This document shows positions 28,602 through 40,559 of a stretch of 64,000 bases of DNA, one piece after another (position 1 is the first letter of the stretch; each line of letters begins with the position of its first letter). Under the pieces are notes generated by a model. The model made no database searches, was not told the origin of the DNA, and was given only the letters and a program-made list of their open reading frames with translations. The DNA comes from Labia minor (taxonomy: Eukaryota > Arthropoda > Insecta > Dermaptera > Spongiphoridae), in NCBI GenBank assembly GCA_963082975.1, contig OY720344.1:69406546-69470545 (forward strand), given 5' to 3'. The position numbers and the translations under genes are program-made.

Positions 28602-28607
28602 TTTATT
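28602..28607 (-). promoter_or_regulatory. SPT2 polyadenylation signal
   Basis: AATAAA on the minus strand 13 bases beyond the SPT2 stop, giving a very short 3' UTR like that of the MLCK exon at 14.9 kb. Confidence 0.5.
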
Positions 28608-28620
28608 AAATTTTAAAACG

Positions 28621-31600
28621 TTATCTTCTCCCTTTCATTTTTAACATTTTCCTTTTTTTCTCTTCTTGTTCCATCTTAATATCCTCTAAATCTTCCATTA
28701 TACCTAAAATATTTAAAAATAAATAAATAAACTTGTATTTTTACATAAACATAAATCTTAACTAATCTAATATCAAAATAAACTAATCCGTGGACTATTA
28801 TTTTTAAATAATATCTGATATTAATAAAACAAAGAACTAACCAATTTTAGTGCTCACAAATTCTTCTTTAAGTTGTTGTGCAAAATTGGATTCCATACAT
28901 TCATCTCCATCATCCTCATAATTTGAATATCTAAAATAAAATTAATAAGTAATATATACAATATATAAATAAAAAATTTAACTTTTGATATTTACCTTGA
29001 TTTATCATATCCAAAAATTTCTCTAATATGTTGTGAGTAATCTTCACCTTCTTCAGGTCCATCGTCAATAAAATCATCCAACTCGGAATCATATTCATCA
29101 TCAGATTCGATTCGCCCTAAATTAACAAGATAATTTTAATTATTTTATTATTTGATAATTTTTTCAAAAATATTTATTTAATTTACTTTTAAATGGTTTC
29201 CTTTTCACATCCTTTGGAGGAAATTGCCTTGACCTCATATCAGGAGGTGGGAATTGTTTAGGTTTCATATCTGCAGGCGGAAATTGTCTTGGTTTTATGT
29301 CTGTTTTGTATTTCGAATCTTGTTTTAATTTTACATTTGATAATCCTGGACTTCTTCCTTCTGGTGGCAAAGATTTCTTAACATTTTCTCTCATATCACC
29401 CTGGTTACTTTTTTGATTTGGTTTATAGCGCAAATCCCCAGGAAGATATTGTCTCTCTCTCGGTTTATTTTCTAATGTATTATCCAATTTTTTATTTTCT
29501 TTAAACTTTTCATTTGACACATTTGATTGATTTGTTGAATAACCATTTAGGTCTCTTTTTGATTTCTCAGCGATAGATTGTTTTTTCTCAGAGTTTAATT
29601 TTTCCAAACTATTTTTTGACTTATCATAATTATTTTGTTTTGATCGTACAGTCTCTTTATTTAAAACTTTTTTATCATTATTTTGAAGCATTCTATTACG
29701 ATCTTCCATTTGTTTATTATTTTCTATAGTATTTTTTGAGTCATTTACTTTTGATTTATTCCCTTCATATCTAAGATCTCCAGGAAGATATTGTCTGGAT
29801 TTTGATTTGTTTTTATCTGGATCATATCTTAAATCCCCTGGAAGATATTGTTTCTGCTTTGATTCATTATTTTTGGAACTATCCAATGTTTGTTTTGATT
29901 TTTCAAGATTTAATTTACTATTTTGTGGATCTTTATAGGTCGGTGATGATTTAATTGAATTATTCATTTTTGTGTCATCATATTTTTTATTTGGAGTTGA
30001 TTCATTTTCTTTTATATCCGATAATTTTGGAATTTTGCTTCTATGGGATGTGGCAGTTCTAATATTGTGTAAAATATCTTCATGCATTTTTAAATTTTTA
30101 ATTGATTCAAGATCATTTGATTTCCCATTTATTTGTTGTCTTTTCAATTGTCTTTCAAATTCTTTTTGATATTCAGCTTTTTGTTTTTTTGTCATTGGAC
30201 GACCATGTTCTTCCTCTTTGATTTCTTTTTTATTTTCTATTTTAACAGGTTCGAATTGTTTTTGTTCTGCAATTTTAAGTAGGGTTTGAAAATCCATTGG
30301 CGGTGGAAGCATTTTTTTAGGCTTGGGTTTCTCCTTTTCTTTTTCTTTTGCTGTTTCCTCTTTCATTTGAGATTCACTTTCATAATCGTAGGAATTTGAA
30401 GTTCTATCACCGTCTCTTTCAAGTTCTTCTTTAGTTCTACGTTTTCTTTTATGTGGAAGCAATTCTTCTTCTTCTTCTTTTTGCAGAGCTAATTTAACTC
30501 TATCCTAAATAATAAATTTCAAATTATTATAAAAATCAAATATTATTTTAAAATACTAAGGTTTTAGTAAAGAAACAAGGTAAATGGTTCAATACTTAAT
30601 GTTTATTTCTTATAAAGAATAAAATGTCTAGATAAGAACTAAGATACAAAAATTAATATAAAAACAACTAGATTAAAAAAAAAATATAAATAATTTACCT
30701 TAGTACTAGACAGATCTTTTGAAACTATTTTTCTCTTTTTTGAAAAAATTGATTCTTCTTGAGGTAAACTATTATATTTATCCATTAGTTTATTATAAAA
30801 AGCAGAAGCTTCTTGTGATACATATCCATAATCGTCTTCATCAGGTTGAGCAGCTCCTAAAAATCAAAGATAAATTATTGAGTCTACTGGTAAATAAAAT
30901 ATAAAAAAACTATTATTTTGCCTGTTGTATTATATGGGTGTGAGGCATGGTCTATGACCCTGGGAGACGAGAGTAGATTTAGAGTATTTGAGAATAGAAT
31001 TCTTTGCAGCATTTATGGGCCAAAGCAAGATGAGATAACCGGGGAATAAATGATACTCCATAATGAGGAATTGCATGACCTCTATGCATCTCCAGACATA
31101 ATTAGGGTTATAAAATTGAGAAGGCTGCGATGGGCAGGGCACGTGACTAGAATGGGAGAGGCAAGAATGGCGAAAAATATATTGATGAGGAGACCGAGTG
31201 GGAAATGTCCGTTTGGAATACCAAGGACGCGGTGGGTGGATAATATAGGAAGGGATGTAAGAGAGTAGGGAAAAATATGAGTTGGATGGGTGTAAGGATA
31301 GAGACACTTGGAGAAATGTGGTTGTTGCGGCCAAGAACTTTCAAGTTCCGTACAGCCACTGTACGTATTATTATACTGCTGTATTATAGATAGATAGATA
31401 GATAAATACTATATAAATAGATTAAAGTAAAATTATAAACTACATTACCTCCAATTGTGACGGCGGTATTATTATCATCAATTGCATCAGAAATGGCAGA
31501 TTTATTTGCAGCTTTTGTACGTTTGAGCATAGCTTGAACTCTTTTCTTAGCTTTTCCATCTTGCGAACGAAGAGCTAATAATTCCTAAAATTATTATTAA

Positions 31601-32484
31601 TGAATTTTAGTAGCACTACTTTTAGAGATCAATACTATTCTCGCATGAATTTTCATTTCCATTTATAGATTGAAAATTGTTATAAAAAAAAAGAAATGTT
31701 GGTAATAGTTAAGAGTCCTTGTAGTTATAGTTTTCGAGATAAAAGTTAAAGTTTGGATATAAATCCATTGTGATATTCTATTTAGCTACCATGTTTTATC
31801 CGTTCGAATATAGGAAAATTAAAAAATTATTAATTAAATAATTTCCCTATATCCAACCAAAAAAACAAAAAAAGTGAATAGATGAATAATTAGTGAATTA
31901 GTCAATAAAACATTACTTAATGGCTGCACATTTCGACATCCATAACCAGCTAATCTGCCAAGCTTTAATCATTTTTATCTCTAAAACTAGAATTTTATCC
32001 CATAATTGCCTAAAGAAAAAGTTTCTTAGAATTAAACAAGGAATCAACTGGCGAAGTTTCATCAAAATCCTAAAAGTGTTTCATCAAAATCTAAAGGTGG
32101 CAAGGACTCTTAATTATTACCGAAATGTTTTCAGATTTAGTTTACAAATAAATTTATATGTTAATAAAAAATAAAATTGGTTAAATACAAGAAAACGAAT
32201 ACTTACATCTCTTTTCTTTCTGGCTTCTAATGCTTTTAGTTTTTCTTCTTCATCTTTTTTTGCAAGGAATTTTTGTATATTAATTGAGAGCGTTTTTGAC
32301 TTTTCTGCTTTTTTAGGTGGTGCAAATTTTGTCACGTAGCATTTGGACTATATAATTTTAAAAAAATACATTTATTATTAGAATTGAGTTAATAAAAATA
32401 TAAAATAATATCAATAATTATTTTTACCTCTTTTCGATTATAATCATTCTTCTTTGCTGCATAAAGTAAACTTCCAAAATCCAT
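28621..32484 (-). CDS. SPTY2D1: SPT2 histone H3-H4 chaperone, complete
   Basis: Eight exons in phase: 32484-32428, 32347-32207, 31584-31449, 30856-30699, 30504-29187, 29116-28996, 28930-28842 and 28703-28621 (TAA). They total 700 residues, close to the roughly 685 of the human protein. The N-terminus MDFGSLLYAAKKND and FAPPKKAEKSK match the SPT2 start. The middle has MDFQTLLKIAEQKQFEPV and GRPMTKKQK. The C-terminal histone-binding module is intact: DDEYDSELDDFIDD, then SQHIREIFGYDKSRY, then an acidic-basic helix ending MKGRR. SPT2 binds H3-H4 and acts in chromatin transcription and rDNA. The large exon 5 is Lys/Glu/Asn-rich and holds a decapeptide repeat (see separate entry). Intron 3 carries a LINE tail. 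The start is fixed by the conserved MDF. Confidence 0.94.
29200..29890 (-). repeat. Degenerate QYLPGDLRY peptide repeats inside SPT2 exon 5
   Basis: The protein carries QYLPGDLRY three times. Three shorter relatives follow near the exon end (RQFPPADM, KQFPPPDM, RQFPPKDV). Each copy follows a basic residue and is separated by disordered Lys/Asn/Ser-rich sequence. The function is not known to me. Confidence 0.8.
30895..31405 (+). mobile_element. LINE tail copy in SPT2 intron 3
   Basis: The best-preserved tail copy, antisense to SPT2. It encodes the blocks DLYASPDIIRVIKLRRLRW and AGHVTRMGEARM, and ends in (GATA)n at about 31387-31403. It adds about 0.5 kb to an intron that is otherwise short. 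Confidence 0.78.
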
Positions 32485-32514
32485 TATATAAAAATTTATT
32501 AAATTATATTTATT

Positions 32515-32551
<37 letters not shown>

Positions 32552-32820
32552 AATATATAAGTTAACCTAAATTAACCATATGATTTCATTTAAATGTCAT
32601 TTTGAAAATAAATATTAATTTATTATAGATATTAGATAAAATACAACAGTTATTTTAATTAGAAATTAAATTATTATTTACCAATAAAAACAAAAAAAAT
32701 GATTGTATTAATATAAAAATAATTTAAGCTATAAGCATAAATATATAAAAATAGTTAACACAAGATGGGCCAGATGGGCACAGATGGGCAAACTCAATGT
32801 AATGATTAATAATAACACAA

Positions 32821-33216
32821 TGATACGAAATTTATTGCTGGCAACAACTGCCATCTAGTAGTGAGAAATTAAACGAAAATTTGCTATTTTTTTTAAATCA
32901 GTCTGAAATTATTGTTTTAAAGTCTATTATTTTTCTCACATAACTGATTCTATTACTAGAGAATAATTAAAATATTTTTTTTTTTTTTTGATGATAATTA
33001 TTTTTGCTATAATTTTGATACGAAATATATTGCTGGCAACAACTGCCATCTAGTAGTGAGAAATTAAACGAAAATATGCTATTTTTTTTAAATCAGTCTG
33101 AAATTATTGTTTTAAAGTCAATTATTTTTCTCACATAACTGATTCTATTACTAGAGAATAATTAAAATATTTTTTTATTTTTTTTTTTTGATGATAATTA
33201 TTTTTGCTATAATTTT
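32821..33216. repeat. Two-copy 195-bp tandem duplication
   Basis: Copies start TGATACGAAA at 32821 and 33016 and share CTGGCAACAACTGCCATCTA and GAAATTAAACGAAAAT with very few differences. They differ mainly in T-run length, so the duplication is recent. Confidence 0.88.
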
Positions 33217-33364
33217 CCGCTCTTCTAAAGAAAAAAATCATAACTCTAGATATTTGTCCACTTTGTCTAATGACAAATGAGTAATAATAAAAAAATTAAT
33301 TTTGAGATTATTTTATTAAATTTTTTTATTTGAACATAATAATTACAATCACTTGGTTCTAACA

Positions 33365-33827
33365 CAGAGGTTCTTAAACTGTGGTCCGCGGACCCCTGGG
33401 GTCCGCGAAGCCTTTACTGGGGGTCCGCAAAGCCATCGTACAGGTGCACGAGAAAATGATGAGTCGTTAAAACTTTATTTAATATAAAAGAAGCGATGGC
33501 ATGGCTTTGTGAGGAAACAGAGATCAAATACCCAAATTCAACGAAATGTGCAAGAAAACTATTGCTACCGTTTCCATCTTCATATTTAGCAGAATTTTCT
33601 TTCTTCAATATTATAATTTCTAATAAAATGTGTTCTACAATATGCAAAAAAATCGTTATTCACCAATCACTGTTAGAAATATTCATCATATATCCTTGTT
33701 CTTATGAGATCGTAAGCCAGAAATTAACTAATAAAATGACGTAAAGTACCTAAAGTTGGAATGGGGTCCGTCAAAAAAAATTTTTTCAAGTGGGGGTCCG
33801 CAGAGTACATAAGATTAAGAACCTCTG
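33365..33827 (+). mobile_element. hAT element with a transposase C-terminal remnant
   Basis: Ends CAGAGGTTCTTAAACTG and, reversed, CAGAGGTTCTTAATCTTATG. The target duplication TTCTAACA (33357-33364 and 33828-33835) is perfect. Inside, the + strand frame WLCEETEIKYPNSTKCARKL then LLPFPSSYLAEFSFFN resembles the C-terminal dimerisation region of hAT transposases. The rest of the transposase is absent, so the copy is non-autonomous. Confidence 0.85.
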
Positions 33828-34536
33828 TTCTAACATCTATTGATCGGTTAAACGATCTCTATGATCTTAAAATAACGTAGAGCGAATTTTAAATTCTGAG
33901 CAATGTGCAATCAAAAACCTTTAGATCTGAATTTTTTTTGTTTTTTTAATTTTAAGATTAAACTATATCAAATGGAAATTTATCTAACAAATTTTGTATT
34001 TTACATACACAACTTCATAGAAGAAGAAGAAGAAGAACTTAGTATCCGCTTCAGGGAAGTTATTTGGAACATAATCTATAATTTTTAAAAAATAAGTCAC
34101 TTTGACAAGAACACTTCATAATGTGTTTCTTTAATCTAAAATTTTCGATTTAAATTAATAATATTGGTTTAAAAAGAAATAAGCCGAGCATGTAAAGGCT
34201 TAATTAAAATGATAACTCACCTAAAGATTTTGCTATTAATATAAAAATAATTTAAGCTATGAACATAAATATATAAAAAATAGTTAACAGAAGGCAAACT
34301 CAATGTAATGATAATGATAACAATTGCTAAGAATTCTCAATAAATCAATTGAAATTCAATATGAACTTTTGTCTTTTACCAGTAAATTGTTCATTTATTC
34401 AGTCCAGTCAATTTAACTACGCCAATATATAATATTTTGGACAGATTAAATTTTAAGATCGAAATGGATGTAAATTTATAATAATTCTTATTTTAAGTAA
34501 AAGTTTTGCAATCTTGATCGTTATAGGTGCCATATA

Positions 34537-35412
34537 CGAAATTTGTTCAAAAGTAAATGTGATTTTTGAATTATTTATGAAATATTTATTTATTCATCAA
34601 TATGAATTTTGTCTCCTTCAAAGAAATTCCCTCAGATATAATGCACTTATGCCAGCGCTTCTTCTAATCGTTGAAGCACTTCTGAAATGCACTTTTTTAG
34701 TATGGCCATCAGCTCGTTCTTCGATTCCAACTATATCTCATCAATTGTGACAAAACGCTTTCTTTTCATTGTTTTCCAGAGTTTTAGGAATAGGAAAAAG
34801 TCGCACGGGGCCAAATCTGATAAATACGGTGGTTGAGGTACGAATACATTGTTGTTTTTGGCCAACAAATCACGAACAAGGATTGTGTGAGCTGGTGCAT
34901 TATCCATTATTTGTTTTTCCACAATTCTTATCGTTTGAGCCGTATTGCTTCACCCAAACGTTGCATAACTCCCTTGTAATATTCCTTATTAATTGTACGA
35001 CCTGTTGGCATGAACTCATGATGCACCATAGTTATCGAACAAATGTTACTCATTTGAAAACACTTCACATTTGATCGCACTTGACGTGCTTTTTTCAAGC
35101 ACTTGTACCACTTATAAACATTTTTTCAGGCAAAGTAGACTCGCCTAATGCCACAGTCAACATTTTAAGCATTGGAGCACTTTATTCCATTTTTAACGAA
35201 AAATTTAATACAGATTCTTTAAAAAATCGAAGAATGCACAAAAACGTTAATCACTTTTTCAGTTGTCAAAAACAAACTACTAATCCAAAATGGTTGATAA
35301 TGTCAACATTTGAGAAACATATGTGTACCAATAAAACAAACAAAAAAATTTCGATAATCAAATGTATACAGCCCGCGGAAATTTAAAAATCACCTTTTCT
35401 TTTGAACAGACC
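34537..35412 (-). mobile_element. mariner element, decayed
   Basis: Right end, reversed: GGTCTGTTCAAAAGAAAAGG next to TA (35413-35414). The left end has a diverged match, TTTGTTCAAAAGTAAATG. On the minus strand the transposase block DNAPAHTILVRDLLAKNN then QPPYLSDLAPCDFFLF is clear, the catalytic part of mariner transposases. The rest is broken by stops and frameshifts. Upstream fragments such as VALGESTLPEKMFISGTSAW come from the N-terminal half. Confidence 0.85.
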
Positions 35413-35820
35413 TAGCATATATGTATATATTTTGACTGTACATATAACAATTTCTTAATTTATGTTATCATCTATTTTATTTTATATCTTATGTAATAGT
35501 TTCATTAATTTTTTATCATTGTAAAATTAGACAATTTATATATCATTTTATGTCTTTTTAACATAATTCTTACTGTTATATCCAGTTACCCTCATCAAAA
35601 CATTGCTTGATTTACAAATAAGTTTACTTTAAAAGAACAATTTTGAAAAAAATAGAAAGTTTAAAGAAAAAAAAATAATAAGAATAATTATCAAGTAAAA
35701 AAAGAAAAAGATAAATCTCAAATAAGAAAAAAAATAAGTGAAATCATATAAATAGGTATATATTAGCATAAGTTAAGAGGACTCAAACTGAAAATAACTA
35801 TAAGTGACTTTTAATAATCA

Positions 35821-37970
35821 TTTTTACCGACCGACGATAGTAAGGGAGGTATTGTTTTCACACCAAATTTCACATGTGGAGATTTTTACATATCTCCACG
35901 AATCATGCATTTTCTAAACAGAAATAAGTTGACCTGTGGCCAGGTCCGAACCGACCGACTGTTTGAAATAAATTAATTTCCAGCTACAGAAACAATTTCA
36001 AATAATTTTAATATATCTATTAATATAATAAAAAACAGATATGGATACATAAATAAAATAAGTTGACCTGTGGCCAGGTCCGAACCGACCGACGGTTTGA
36101 AGTAAATTAATTTTCAGCTACAGAAACAATTTCAAATAATTTTAATATATCTATTAATGTAATAAAAAACAGATATGGATAGAACATAAATATTTTTAAT
36201 TTTATTTTATTTATAATATATAGCTGAAATAGCCGGCGTTACCCGAGGCTGTGACGTCATGAAGGGCTGGGTGACGTCATATAATTTTAAATTAAGAAAA
36301 ACATAATGAAGATGATTTTTCCCGAGGATAAAACCAATACATTCGTGGTGATATGTAAAAAAATCTCCTTATGTGAACTTTGGTGCGAAAATAACCCTTC
36401 CCTTCTTATCGTCGATCGCTAATACTACCACTTCCGGTTTCCGGATTTGTACCAAAAGTTGATCAATTCATCCCACTGATGCATTAAGTAAAGATACCAA
36501 ATTTCATCAAAATCGGTTGAGCCGTTCAGGCTGTACACATTTATACGGACAGACGGAAGGACGGACGGACGCACGGACAGACATCATGCTAAAAATACTT
36601 TTTTCTGTTAAGAAAATGCATGATTCGTGGTGATATATAAAAAAATCTCCTCATGTGAAATTTGGTGCGAAAATAACCCTTCCCTTCTTATCGTCGATCG
36701 CTAATACTACCACTTCCGGTTTCCGGATTTGTACCAAAAGTTGATCAATTCATCCCACTGATGCATTAAGTAAAGATACCAAATTTCATCAAAATCGGTT
36801 GAGCCGTTCAGGCTGTACACATCTATACGGACGGACGGACGGACGGACCACTTCCGGTTTCCGGATTTGTACCAAAAGTTGATCAATTCATCCCACTGAT
36901 GCATTAAGTAAATATACCAAATTTCATCAAAATCGGTTGAGCCGTTTAGGCTGTACACATCTATACGGACGGACGGACGGACGGACGGACGGACGGACCA
37001 CTTCCTGTTTCCGGATTTGCACCAAAAGTTGATCAACTCATCCCACTGATGCATTAAGTAAATATACCAAATTTCATCAAAATTGGTTGAGCCGTTCAGG
37101 CTGTACACATCTATACGGACGGACGGACGGACGGACGGACCACTTCCGGTTTCCGGATTTGCACCAAAAGTTGATGAATTCATCCCACTGATGCATTAAG
37201 TAAATATACCAAATTTCATCAAAATCGGTTGAGCCGTTCAGGCTGTACACATCTATACGGAGGGACGGACGGACGGACGGACAGACATCATGCTAAAAAT
37301 ACTTTTTTCTGATAAGAAAATGCATGATTCGTGGAGATATGTAAAAATCTCCACATGTGAAATTTGGTGTGAAAACAATACCTCCCTTACTATCGTCGGT
37401 CGGTAAATATAAACATTTTTAATTTTATTTTATTTATAATATATATGCAAGACCAGGCTGTGACGTCATGAATGACTGGATGACGTCATATAATTTTAAA
37501 TCAAGAAAAAACTAATAAATATGATTTTCCCGAGGATAAAACCAATACAAAGTGCATGATTCGTGGTGATATATAAAAAAAATCTCCTTTGGTGTGAAAA
37601 TAACCCTTTCCTTCCTATCGTCGATCGCTAATACTACCAGTTCCGGTTTCCGGAATTGCACCAAAAGTTGATCAATTCATCCCACTGATGCATTAAGTAA
37701 ATATACCAAATTTCATCAAAATCGGTTGAGCCGTTCAGGCTGTACACATCTATACGGACGGACGGACGGACAGACGGACGGACGGACAGACATCATGCTA
37801 AAAATACTTTTTTCTGTTTAGAAAATGCATGATTCGTGGAGATATGTAAAAATCTCCACATGTGAAATTTGGTGTGAAAACAATACCTCCCTTACTATCG
37901 TCGGTCGGTAAAAAGTATTTTTAGCATGATGTCTGTCCGTCCGTCTGTCCGTCTGACCGTCTGACCTACA
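35821..37970. mobile_element. Cluster of family A Helentron-like elements
   Basis: Family A runs TTTTTACCGACCGACG to CGTCGGTCGGT, hairpin GACCTG-GCCA-CAGGTC, AACTTATT. The cluster holds a + strand 5' fragment (35821-35931), a minus-strand 3' fragment (35932-36056), a long minus-strand copy (36057-37407), a 3'-truncated minus-strand copy (37408-37914) and a short + strand piece to 37970. Junctions fall at element ends, so this looks like repeated insertion into or beside itself. Confidence 0.75.
36710..37285 (-). repeat. Four-unit tandem expansion inside a family A element
   Basis: Units begin CCACTTCC at 36710, 36848, 36998 and 37140. Each is about 138-150 bases and ends in a (GGAC)n run of different length. 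The minus-strand open frame across them (VRPSVRIDVYSLNGSTDFDE) is a by-product of the repeat, not a gene. Confidence 0.85.
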
Positions 37971-37976
37971 CTTCAA

Positions 37977-39112
37977 TTTTTATTATCTCGCCAGAGATAG
38001 TATTGCGATCACGAAAATTTTCGATGTTGAGATTTTGATGTTTTCATTCGTTTTGAAGGTTCCTGAATCATCTTCACTAAGGTTGAGAAAAATGTCTGTG
38101 TGTGTGTGTATGTATGTATGTAGACAAGATTACGCAGAAACGGTTTGCGCTAAAAACATGAATTTTGGTACAACGGCATTATTCAAAATTCGTAGTTTTC
38201 TATCAACTTTTGAGAAATGTAGCTCAACCGGAAGACGGTCATTACCTACAACGTTTTGATTTTTTTTCCTCTAAAGTGACCGTAAAAATAAAGATATATG
38301 TTTGATAATTTTTCACATGATTAAAATTTGTATACAACTGCTATATATATAATTCAAGATTGATTGAATCGCTGAAAGTACCAGAATTAAATTTTTAACA
38401 CTGCAAATCTCATGCGCCAACACGTGACGTGGTGCCATCAACAAAAAGCCAAACATGCGCTGGTTTAATATATCTGACTCTACGGAACTCGAAAGTTCTT
38501 GGCCGCAGCAACCCCTCCAAGTATTCCTATTCTGAGTCACAACGTTCCAGTCCCTATCCTCTCCAATCTCTCTCACATCCTTTCCCACATTATCCACCCA
38601 CCGTGTCCTTGGTTTTCCAAGTGGACGTTTCCCACTCGGACTCCCTACCAATATATTTTTTGCCATTCTATCTTCTCTCATTCTAGCCACGTGTCCTGCC
38701 CACCGTAGCCTTCTTATAATTCTAACTATATCTGGAGATGTGCACAGAGGACATGCAATTCCTCGTTATGCAAACTTCGCCATTCCCCGGTGACTTCATC
38801 TTTCTTTGGCCCATAAATGCTTCGCAGAATCCTATTCTCAAATACTCTAAATCTACTCTCGTCACCTAAGGTCATAGACCATGCCTCACATCCATATAAT
38901 ACAACCGGTAAAATAATTGTTTTATATACTTTAACTTTTATCCCCTTTGATAATAATTTTGATGCGATAAGCTCCTTTATTGCATGATAACAAATAAATA
39001 TTATTTATTAATTTTAATTTATAATTAATTAAATTTAATTTAAATATAATATATTATGTTATTTAATCCAATTCAAATTGCGAGATAGTCGAGTGGAGAC
39101 ACTCCAGCTAAT
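37977..39112 (+). mobile_element. Family B element, copy 2, interrupted by a LINE tail
   Basis: Starts TTTTTATTATCTCGCC and ends GTGGAGACACTCCAGCTAATT. The 38471-38992 stretch is a minus-strand LINE fragment absent from the other copies. It splits the element within the AT-rich segment after GCGCTGGTTTAATA. The LINE therefore arrived after the family B insertion. Confidence 0.8.
38471..38992 (-). mobile_element. LINE tail copy inside family B element
   Basis: Minus-strand copy reading VDNVGKDVREIGEDRDW and ARMREDRMAKNILVG. Its 5' truncation point (GTTATCATGCAATAAAGG) is nearly the same as that of other copies here. Confidence 0.78.
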
Positions 39113-39536
39113 TTTTATATGTATATACAATACAATTCAATATTAGTTTTATTTTATTATATAATATATCAAATTCAATTTAAATTAATTTTATATTTAT
39201 TATAAATGTAATATCATAGGCAACAAATAAAACTTATAGAATTTTGTTTTTTTGGTTTTTAGTAGCTCAGTATAATATTAAAATGGTCTTGTAGCTCAGA
39301 AGTTAAGCTGCCACTGCAGCATTCCAAAACATATTTCTTCCTCTTTACGAGAGAGAAATCGATGAATCCACTCTCCAACCACCTCTGGAAGCAGATCGTT
39401 TATTCAGCCCTACGCACTCGGTTTGTCGCAGTTCCAAAATAAACGTATCCTAAGAAAGTAGAATATAAAATGAAGTGGCTATTAAAAAAATATTTATTAA
39501 ATATAAATCCCATCCTTCCATAAAAAATATAAATAC

Positions 39537-39821
39537 CAGTGGATCCCAAACTTATTTGGCTTACAATTTTTCATAAAAAATATTACTCAGCACCCACTTG
39601 GAAATTAATTATTTTTATAAATTTTAATAACAATTAAACAGAAATGAATTCATATTCATATATCTAGCTTATATAGTAAAGAAAGGTGTAAATTATAAAC
39701 ATTGTAACTTGAAATTATGAAACTATTTATTGTACTTTTAAGTACTATTTAAAGGACTCACAATTTTCAAATATATTTGTAGTCACATCCCCCAGAATAG
39801 CGCCTACTTTGGAACTCAATG
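39537..39821. mobile_element. hAT MITE related to the 13.4-kb element
   Basis: Ends CAGTGGATCCCAAACTTATT and, reversed, CATTGAGTTCCAAAGTAGG. Internal blocks are shared with 13424-13711 in the opposite orientation. The flanking duplication is eroded. It lies 21 bases from a family C element. Confidence 0.65.
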
Positions 39822-39842
39822 ATATACTATATATATAGAATA

Positions 39843-40559
39843 AATAAGCGGGAGTGTCCTCCCCTAGACTTTCCCGCATATAAATAGGTATAAAGAGTTG
39901 TGAATGAATATTTAGAATGTGTAAACTTGGTATTGATAAAGAGCCAGTTCGTATTAGTTTATTGGTGTCAAATTTGATATTTGGTAACATTTATATATAT
40001 ATATATATATATATAAATATATATAGAATAAAGTGCTACTTCCGGTTAACTAATATTTTAAATGTAAAAAAAAACAGATATGGATATAATATAAATATTT
40101 TTAATTTTATTTTATTTATAATATATAAGGGCTGGCTGTGACGTCGTGAAGTGCTGGGTGACGTCATATAATTTTAAATTAAGAAAAAACTAATGAAGAT
40201 GATTTTTCTCGAGGATAAAACCAATACAAAGTGCATAACACGTGGAGATATGTCCTCACGTGAAATTTGATATGAAAATAACCCTTCACTTCCTCTCTTC
40301 TAGATCTAAATCTACAAACTGTGAATAATATCGGTGTACCAAATTTCGAAGTCCTAGCTTGATTAGTTTTTGAGTAAATTTGCTTACAGACATTACATAC
40401 ATACATACATACATACATACACACACACAGACATAATTCGAACAATGGTATTTTCCGACTCAGGGAGGTCTAAAACGTCAAGATCTATCGAAATCTCGAA
40501 GTCGAAATTTTTGACGATTCCAATACTTCCCTTATACGAAGTATGCAGGAAAGTAAAAA
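39843..40559 (-). mobile_element. Family C Helentron-like element, copy 1, internally deleted
   Basis: On the minus strand it starts TTTTTACTTTCCTGCATAC and ends TATGCGGGAAAGTCTAGG, hairpin GGGAG-GACA-CTCCC, GCTTATT. A family A segment is joined inside it as in the other two copies, but about 480 bases in the middle are missing. Confidence 0.75.

Larger units (their letters stand above)
32707..34325. repeat. Pair of direct repeats about 1.5 kb apart
   Basis: 32707-32815 and 34235-34325 share ATTAATATAAAAATAATTTA then GGCAAACTCAATGTAATGAT. The left copy has an extra threefold AGATGGGC(C/A) motif. The 195-bp tandem pair and the hAT element lie between them. Confidence 0.75.

Noticed and set aside
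29164-29186. SPT2 ending at KLNKYF
   Set aside because: Donor AAAA|GTAAAT at 29187 and exon 29116 restore the conserved SPT2 C-terminus; the run-on frame is intron.
39285-39420. Possible tRNA gene (GTCTTGTAGCTCAGAAGTTAAG)
   Set aside because: The A-box is fair, but no acceptor stem or convincing B-box follows; at most a SINE relic.
40179-40445. Open frame MFELCLCVCMYVCMYVCNVC, also at 54.0 and 60.5 kb
   Set aside because: Translation of the GTAT/GTGT tract of family C elements, not a gene.
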